A stretch of 64,000 nt of DNA from contig JAKSZT010054215.1 of assembly GCA_026826555.1 (NCBI GenBank), positions 27,107,103 through 27,171,102 of the forward strand. The letters run 5' to 3'. The stretch is from Tolypeutes matacus. Its lineage: Eukaryota > Chordata > Mammalia > Cingulata > Chlamyphoridae. The notes under the pieces were generated by a model, which searched no databases, was not told where the DNA came from, and worked only from the letters and a program-made list of their open reading frames with translations. This document shows, in pieces, positions 56,506 to 64,000 of the stretch (its first letter is position 1; the number at the start of each line of letters is the position of its first letter). The position numbers and the translations under genes were made by a program.

Positions 56506-59500
56506 CAAAACTAAAATCCTAAACTAGGTTGAAATAACTTAAAAATATTATCCCTTCTTAAAAATATAAGTATTAGGATCAACGCTGATTTTCAAGGAAT
56601 TTGTGGACATGAAAACAATCTATCAGTAAGTTACTTATATGACAATAACCTCATTTTGCTTTGTAGTTTCAAATTCTTTCCCTATCAAAACTCTAATCAG
56701 AGGATCTAAAATTAGCAGGCTAGATAAATTTCAATTTCTTTCCCTAGCTTCATTCTGGAGACTCTCTGGGGATCCTTCTAGAGGAAGTAGGGAAAGCAAG
56801 CAGAGAAATGGTCAAAATGCAGGAAACAAAAAGAGCAGCAGGGGACCCAAGAGGCCTGAATAGTCTATACATCAGTATATACATTACCTAACCACACTGC
56901 TGATTTTTATGCTTTAAAAAGAAAGTATAACAAACATGTAACAAAGTGTAAACAAGAGATTTTTTAAGCCCATGGTTTTAAGCAGAATCAATCTTATCCT
57001 TAGAAGTAGAATCTTTTGCACTAGAACACTTGTCACTTACCCTTCTCTCAGCTCCAATATATCTACCAAATCGATCTTTGTTTCTAAGCCAGATACTATT
57101 CCCAAATGTTAAGCAGTGAATAGTCAAGAACCACAGGAGAACTTAGGGTTGGCCCTTTGCCAAGGAAAGGGTGTTACAGTGGAGAGAGGGGCAACAGAAA
57201 GACTCACAGAAGTGGAAAGAGAGGGTGCAGAGTAGGAAATGAGAATGGGCTGGAGTTAAATGTTGCTTACTTCACAGTTGTGCCCGGATTCCTTTGTGCA
57301 GGTATTGAACGGGCTCAAAGTGTCCTCTTTATGATATGTTAAAGACAGGGTACTTTATTATTTCATCTTGCAATATAGAATGCATCTAAGGCAAAGACTA
57401 GATGTGTATCACAGAAGCTCATTATGCCTCTGACTCTTCTACACAGAAGACCCAGAGATATCAGAAAATCAACTTCATTATTTACAGGGAAGTCATGAGT
57501 TGGTCTACAACATAGCTGCTTAGAAATCCAAAGATGTACCCCTACCCCACTCTGCCCCCACCTGGTGATCTGCTCCCTGGGGGTTGCTCTCCAAATGGCC
57601 TCCTTTTCCCCACTGGAGCTTCCAGACTTTGATTGGTTTGGTGGGAACCAGTGATTTATTTTGGGATTGTGGGCTAAAATACACTTCACTTCTTCTTTAA
57701 ATTACCCTATGTTCCACCTGTATTTTACATCACATGTGATAAAGCCATTAAGTATGCATTTCCACATGGCCTACGTCTGCTAATAAATACATCAGCGCTG
57801 ATGTGCACTCACTTCCTTTTTCTCTACTCAAAATCAAATGATATTTACCTTTGGTGATCTCTTTATTTGGGCCCTAAAAATCATGAAAGTTACTCTTACA
57901 ATGTCTGTGCTGCTCTTGCTGGGATAGTCATTACTTTGTCTCCAATTTTAACATATACTTTTGAGAATTTTGATAAAAATTCCCAAAACAAGTAGAAATC
58001 ACTCATAACATTAAAGATCCATAATTTGTGATATTCATTTTGGATAGCTAAGGGCATGAGCCTATGGGTTATGCCCTTTGTCTTAAAAAGCCACAGCTGC
58101 ATTTAACCACACAAACAAGGATTTCAAAGTCAGTGGTTGTTTACCCTAGGGTTAAGAGTAGGCTTAAAATATAGAATTAAAAGAAGTATGCCAGAGGTCA
58201 TCTATTCCAATCTCCTACCTGAAGGTTAAAATCATCTTTAAAAGTATCCTGAAAAATTTTCATGCAGGCTCAACGCTACCATTTCCAGTGTCTGAGGGCA
58301 AGGTCATGACTTCAAAAAACACTCCACCCAGCTTTCAATCGCTATATTTAATAGGAAGTTTTTCCCCCTCTACTGAGCAGAAATCTGCTTTTCTGTACTC
58401 TCTACTCTTTAGTTCTGGTCTCTGAAATAGCACAGGCTAAAATTAATATTTCTCCCAAACGGCTGCCCTGAGAATATTTGAAGAGAGATACTCCCTAATA
58501 CCTTCCATCTTAAGTTTAGTTTCTAGTTCCTTCACCATGCTTCCAAGGCACAGGACAACCTAAATCACTCTCCTCTGGATGAGCTACAATTTGAAAGCAT
58601 CCCTTTAAAATATAAACCTTGAAATTATGTTCTATAACACATCAGATGACTATTGACTCCCACAAAGGATGTAGAAAGCCATAAAGAGTAAAGCTCCCAT
58701 CTATGAAGAGAAATACACCATACAATCTGCAAATCGACAATTGTCTTGATCCTATCAGAGGACAGAGGTTGCAGAGGAACCAACGAACCCATTATAAGGA
58801 AGACAGGACTCTCTAAAGGCAGAATGCAAATACATGCTTACTCGGAGCAGATGCTCTGGACATCATGCACTGCGGGAGGAAGAATTCAGCTAAAACTTTC
58901 AACAAATTGCTAAGCACTGAATGTAGGCTAGTGTGAGAAGATAAAAGCCCAGCTGCACACACAGGGGGAATTTGCACCCACTTGCAGGCTTCCTCCAGGT
59001 AACTCACATGGTGCTCATAAGAAAGACTGGGTGCTGTGGAGGAGATGGGAGAAGGCACCCTGGTACAGCAGTCCCAGGGAGAGAGAAGGAGCCAGGCATG
59101 GAGCCCAGCCTGGACACTTCTCCACCACAGAAAAAATACCTTAAACACTGGGGGGAAAGCAACAAATCCTGTCACCCTTGGAGCACAGGAGGAAACTCAT
59201 GGAAGCTGGGGAAGGAAACATCAAAACTGCTACACCGGGAGGCACACAGGGCGACGGCTTGCGCCCAGACCATTAGCATGCCCTGGCATGGGGGTGGGGC
59301 AGGGCCACAGGAATTAGCACCCCAACATGGGCGGGTGGAGTGTTCTTCTTGCTCTAATCACAGGGCCGTCATTTCTGTTCCTTGCATTTCTCAACCTCAA
59401 TTCTAGTACTATCTCCCAGAACATTTTTCTAAGAACTCACTCCTAGTTTTCTCTTAGTCATGATACAAGATGAAGCCTTTGGAATGGCCGCCAGTGAGTG

Positions 59501-60835
59501 GGTTTAGACCATCCCTTTCCTCCAGGGCTTTGAAAACAGACAGTAAATAGAAAGGGGGGGGGATAAAAATGTTAGGGAATTAAACTTCAACAACACTCAG
59601 CAACTTGGCTGTATTTTCTTTACGCTAAGCTTCCTTTAAGCCCACTCTTTTGAATATTGAGATGATAAAACAGGACAGGATAATAAAGATTGTGGAAAAT
59701 AGTCTCCAATTTTAAAAATATTCCCCTTCCACTGTTCTTAGTTAACATAAAGATACCCAAGGGCAAGGTCGCTAGTGTCTTTGGGGCACATTGAGTGGAT
59801 GCATAAGCCTGAGGGGTGAGCTTTCCGCTGAAAGCCTGGTGCTTCAGTTCCCAATGAGGTGGGCCAAGTACCAGGTTTCCTGCCTGGCTCTAATCCTTCC
59901 TAATCAGTCCCACCTTTGCTACCCCTCTGCACTTGTTGAGAGAGACTTACAGGTTTTGTTGTTGCAGTCGTCTCGATACTGCAGGTGTCCTTTAATCTTC
60001 CTTTCCATCCCTGCTCCTTCAATTATGCAAACTGTGGAGGGATTTCCATGGCACAAGTGGAATTTCACCCCACAATCACCACATTGCATTAATCAGGAGC
60101 AGTGGCTTTTCCAGAGGGCCACAAGAATGAAAAAAAAAGGGGAAAGAAGAAAAATTATGATCTTGTGGAAAGTATTCTCCTTCCCTCCACCTACTCCCCA
60201 AAGCCTGCTAGGCATGCCAATCCCCAAAGGCTGTGTTTTCTAATTCATTGAAGAAAAAGACCTGTGTGAAAGAGAAGTTGAGGAATTCTGTCATCAGGGA
60301 ATTTCTCCTCTAAGGCTCTAACCTTGCTGAAACTGTTTGCCTGGGATTTTCGTTAATTTTGTTTGGCTTTTACTTCCTTTTTTTCCTTACTACTACTGGT
60401 TTTGGTGCCCGTGTTTCAGAGCTATCAGTAACATCCCTTTGAAGAGATTCTGTGAAGAAGACAGTGATTTTTTTCTACAGTGGGGGTCAGAAGCTTTAGG
60501 TGAAAACCAAGGCGCCTCCTTCTTTCCACCCTACTTCCCTCCTTCCTTCTTTCTTCACTTCCATGTGCAAAACATTCTTTACCATTCTAATGAGACTTGA
60601 TAAAGGCAAGGTAGGAGAAACAAAAGTGAATAAAGTACAAACTCTTTTAGAGCTTAAGAATTACTTTAGCAGCCCCAGCAAGGCTGTGAATAGCAAAAAC
60701 ACTTCCCTTCGGCACAGTGGCTCCAGGCACGCTCATTCAGCCCCCAGGGCAGGCTCCTGTCTGCTGTGTCACCATGGCAGCCCTGATGCCTACCACAGTG
60801 TTTGCCAGTGTTTGTTGAACCGAGAGAGGGAGGGA
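56506..60835. other. No recognised gene or repeat
   Basis: A 4.3-kb stretch of single-copy-looking sequence. Frames of 74-150 codons (for example 58972-59406, 59791-60243) carry no recognisable domain and overlap shadows on the other strand. I cannot support a gene. Confidence 0.45.
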
Positions 60836-60914
60836 GTGGATGGATGGATGGATGGATGGATGGATGGATGGATGGATGGGTGGATGGATGGGTGGATGGA
60901 TGGGTGGATGGATT
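60836..60914. repeat. (TGGA)n microsatellite with TGGG variants
   Basis: About 19 tetranucleotide units; the right third alternates TGGG and TGGA units. Frames across it encode MDGW-type or HPSI-type peptides and are artefacts. Confidence 0.95.
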
Positions 60915-61162
60915 CTGGAGAACTGTCCACTCAAATTTGCTGTCCAAGTCAACTTTTATAATCTGCATTATGAATATTCTAAACACAGAGAAACTTAACT
61001 CACCTCTATTAACACTAAGGGGGAATTATTAAGTTCTTGGAGACTCTCCAAATTATGGCAGAACAGAGGAAAATCACCCAAATACAAGCAGGACCACTTT
61101 CCCTGATGCAGCATTCTCCAAATCCCAGAACTCTGCAGACTTCCTGCACTACTCTGCAAGGG

Positions 61163-61265
61163 AAAACAAACAAACAAACAAAAAATCAAACAAAAACCAT
61201 AAACAAGCAAACAAGAACCCCAACAACAGCAACAAAGGAACAAAACAAAGCAAGACCAAACAAAA
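61163..61265. repeat. (CAAA)n-rich low-complexity run
   Basis: AACA/CAAA repeats with interruptions. Confidence 0.85.
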
Positions 61266-61301
61266 CTCCAAAGGAACTAAAAATCCCTTCTCTGGATAAG
61301 A

Positions 61302-61330
61302 CCACACACACACACACACACACACACACG
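61302..61330. repeat. (CA)n microsatellite
   Basis: About 14 CA units. Confidence 0.95.
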
Positions 61331-62189
61331 CATGTCAGATCTCTAAGATCTTCATGCCATCCAAGCTCACCCTACAGGAATCCTTCTACAACATGCCTGG
61401 CCGGTCATTAAAGGCTCATCTTTTAGGCATGAGGTGATGGAACAGTCTGAATTTTGTGAGAAAACCTATTAGTTTTATGTATAACAATTGTTATGGTTAG
61501 AAGTTATTACTTACAATGAAATAAAAACTACATGACTCTTCCTTTCTTGTGGTATCCTATAGACTTCTAGTAATGCAGAATCAATTTAACTATTTCTCTA
61601 TATAACATGCATATATTACATCCCTATCTTCACCTTGACTTCTCCAATCTCAACCTGACATCCAACTCCTTCAAACCATCTGAGTCTTCTCTTTTCTAGG
61701 ATCAGACTGACTTTCTGTCCCCAGGTTTCTGAAACCTTTCTAAATGATTTAGCTTCTTACTGTCCCTTGGGAAGTGGTGGTATATAGATCAGAACACAGG
61801 GCTCAAGATGCCATCAGGTCAGGAGAGACAGAGAAAATGGACATCCCTCAGTGCATTCCACAATGTCAGCAACCACATCCCACGGGGTTAATACAGTGAT
61901 CTGATTCCACTTGATGCAATACGTTGGAGCAAAATGGATTAATGTTTGCTGCAGGTTAGGTAGATTAGGGAGTAAGCACACGAAAGGACACACAAAAATG
62001 AAGAGATTCTGGAGTCTTCACTCAAAGACTTCAGCAGTTACTAAGGAGAGAGACACACAAACCTCTAACTGTTCCCATATAATAAATGTTTACTGCCTGT
62101 AGGAACAAATATTGTGGAAGCACAGAAGAGAAAATTATTATTTCTGCAATACATGAATGTGTGTGATTGTGTATTGGCAGGGTGAGTGG
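61331..62189. other. No recognised gene
   Basis: Nothing supportable is seen. Confidence 0.4.
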
Positions 62190-62680
62190 TGAGGGTGTGG
62201 TGAGGTTAGCCCAGGAAGGCATCCCAGAAATGGTGAAAATTGAGTTGATTCTCAAAATGTGTGTATAATTTGGTAATACAGAATTAGAGAAGAAAGGAAG
62301 TTTCAACAGTAGCAAAAATCCAAGGATGTGGCATTGCATGGAGTATCTGGGGAATGGCATTGAGATTAAGGAGTAGAATGCCACAGAGGCGACATGAGGG
62401 CAGAACAAGAATAACAGGGAAGAGTGAGTCTGCCCAGATTGAATGACTTTGATTAAAACATGGGAGAGTATGGGCTTTATAGTGTAGCTACAGGGGGGCA
62501 TGGATGGATTTTAAGTATAGAAGCAGCATGCTCTGGTGTGGGTTTCTGAAAGGTAATTTTAGGTACATTACGATAGCGGCCTGTAGGAAGGAAATCTGGA
62601 GGCAAGGGGACCACATCTAGATAAAGGCTTTTGCAAGAGTCCAGGGATGCACTCTTGAATGTGTATGTGTACATGTATAT
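62190..62680 (-). repeat. L2 LINE fragment
   Basis: The order GGAAGGCATCCCAGAAATGGTG, TTGAGTTGATTCTCAAAATG, GAGTATGGGCTTTATAGTG, GATGGATTTTAAGTATAG and GGCTTTTGCAAGAGTCCAGGG follows antisense L2. The 156-codon minus-strand frame at 62031-62501 is therefore not a gene. Confidence 0.55.
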
Positions 62681-62837
62681 GTAGTGGTAGATGGATAATC
62701 AGAATAGTAGACTCAAAAATGGCTCATCCCAACCTTATTTCATACCTGCAAAATTGATCTCTTTCCCATTAATCTATGCTCACCTACTTTTAAGCTCAGA
62801 AATGATAACAGCATAGCAAAGAATCTTTGATTTTAAT

Positions 62838-63558
62838 ATATTTTTAATTTTTATTTTTTAGAAAGGTGTTTAGATTACATAAAAATTAGGGGATTCCCAG
62901 ATGCCCCACTTCCCACACCTCCCACATTTTCCCACATTAACAACATCCTTCATTAGTGTGGCACATTTGTTACAATTGATGAAAACATTTTAAAGCATTG
63001 CCACTAAGCATGGATTATAGTTCACATTGTAATTTACACTCTCTCCCGCACAATTCTGCAGGTTATGGCAAGACATGCAATGGCCTGTATCTGTCATATC
63101 AATGCCCTTCAGGAAAATTCCCAAGTCCCCAAAATGCCCCCACATTCTACCTGTATTTCCCTTTCCCTGCCCTCAGAACCTCCAGTGGCCACTGCCTCCA
63201 CCTGAATGGTATAGTTTTTTCCATTGCTAGAATCACAACAAGTCCATAGTAGAATACCAGTAAGTCCATGCTAGTGCATGGTTCACTCACCAATCCTGAG
63301 GATTCTGGGATGGTGCTGCCCACTCCACCTTTCATTGTGAGGAGGCTTTGATTCCATTGGGCAGATGGATGGGACTCTCTTGTTTGCAGTTGTAGACTCT
63401 CTCGGTTCCTTGGGATGGTCGTTGTCCATCATCATCTCCTTGTTAGTTGTCCTGGGTGAGTCCGATGAACTGGAGAGTAGGTATTGCAACTCTGTTGAAT
63501 TTCAGGGCCCAGCTGGCACATGGACAGCCCAGAGATTAGTCTCTTTATGATCTTTATA
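62838..63558 (-). mobile_element. 5'-truncated L1 3' end, short-tail form, older
   Basis: A 9-bp repeat GATTTTAAT (62829-62837 and 63559-63567) brackets a minus-strand copy of the same 3' UTR as 47976-48832, more diverged. The conserved landmarks GGTGTTTAGATTACAT, GATTCCCAGATGCCCC, TAGTGTGGCACATTTG and TACACTCTCTCCC are present. It stops at the TA/A-rich point without the extra tail. Confidence 0.75.
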
Positions 63559-63567
63559 GATTTTAAT

Positions 63568-64000
63568 TTTCTTCTCAAATAAACATATGGGAGTCATGTT
63601 ACAACAATAGCTCCCAATTCCCAGATTGTACAATCCATCCCTCCACTTATTCTGACTTCCCTCAGTAGTATTAATAGTTTTTCGACCTGAGTTCAGGTGA
63701 TTCTTGCATTATGCCAAACACCTTGACCTCCAAAGCAGTGTGTTGTTATAATAATGGTTTTGGGAACATTGTTATGATTTTCATGTCTCTCATTAGCACA
63801 GAATGATAATCCAGTGTATCATACTTCTTCTGATGAAGGTAATTGGGCCATGCAAATGGACTAAATAGAGTATATAATATGACTTTTATTATTTTACTCA
63901 ACAAAGGGAGAGAATACCACTCTTTGCATTGAGGAACATTATAACTATACACCATATGTATAAGTGGAATATTTTTAAAAGGAATTTTAATATAAGAACA
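63568..64000. other. No recognised gene
   Basis: Nothing supportable is seen up to the window edge. Confidence 0.4.

Noticed and set aside
59791..60243. 150-codon frame as a gene
   Set aside because: No motif, composition like surrounding noncoding DNA, no supporting neighbour.
60836..60914. CRISPR-like or designed tandem array
   Set aside because: Simple tetranucleotide microsatellite without spacers, in a mammalian context.
60500..61032. Frames encoding MDGW or HPSI repeats
   Set aside because: Translation of the TGGA microsatellite.
62031..62501. 156-codon minus-strand frame
   Set aside because: Lies in antisense L2-derived sequence and has no domain.

Overview
The window looks like a mammalian, gene-poor autosomal-type stretch (a gene desert or the inside of a very large intron). 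Base composition is AT-rich, no CpG island is visible, and no open reading frame has the exon/intron or single-exon character of a host gene. The lineage is most likely Xenarthra, and probably an armadillo (Dasypus): a tRNA-derived SINE of the DAS type lies at 21072-21155, a second DAS-like SINE at 6656-6831, and there are several copies of a LINE-1 3' end that I associate with xenarthran L1. This assignment comes from recognising repeat families, not from a database search.

Layout. 1-9 kb: mostly unique sequence, a solo LTR (3444-4024), an L1 3' end with a SINE inside it (6392-6960) and a pogo/Tigger-like remnant (8750-9120). 9-32 kb: old L1 (9655-10600; 27956-29200), L2 (11645-12640; 24262-24550), MIRs, hAT/MER5-type elements, an MLT1-type LTR (23140-23569), two MaLR-like LTRs carrying a CT microsatellite (26321-26773; 28541-28920) and a DAS SINE. 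32.8-37.9 kb: a plus-strand LINE-1-derived element of half-L1 (HAL1) type that keeps ORF1 and endonuclease remnants but lacks the reverse transcriptase; it is split by an L1 3' end and by an LTR, both with clean target-site duplications. 40-45 kb: a second solo LTR of the 3444 family and an old minus-strand L1. 46 kb: a pogo/Tigger-like element still encoding a degenerate helix-turn-helix. 48 kb: a minus-strand L1 3' end with an exact 14-bp duplication. 50.1-56.2 kb: a nearly complete ERV-L provirus (LTR - tRNA-Leu-type primer site - gag - pol with RT, RNase H and integrase - dUTPase - LTR, no env), inserted into or beside L2 sequence. 56-64 kb: mostly unique sequence, microsatellites near 61 kb, L2 and one more L1 3' end.

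Nothing here appears able to make a working protein. Every retroelement frame is broken except two isolated stretches of the ERV-L: the RT thumb/RNase H start and the dUTPase. The most informative signals are nested insertions that give a relative order of events, two alternative 3' ends among the young L1 copies (suggesting a 3'-transduced or extended subfamily), patchy divergence between the two ERV-L LTRs, and lost catalytic residues in integrase and dUTPase. I found no evidence for a new defence, toxin or metabolic system. Family names are from memory of consensus features; boundaries are read by eye and mostly good to 5-20 bases unless a duplication is stated.
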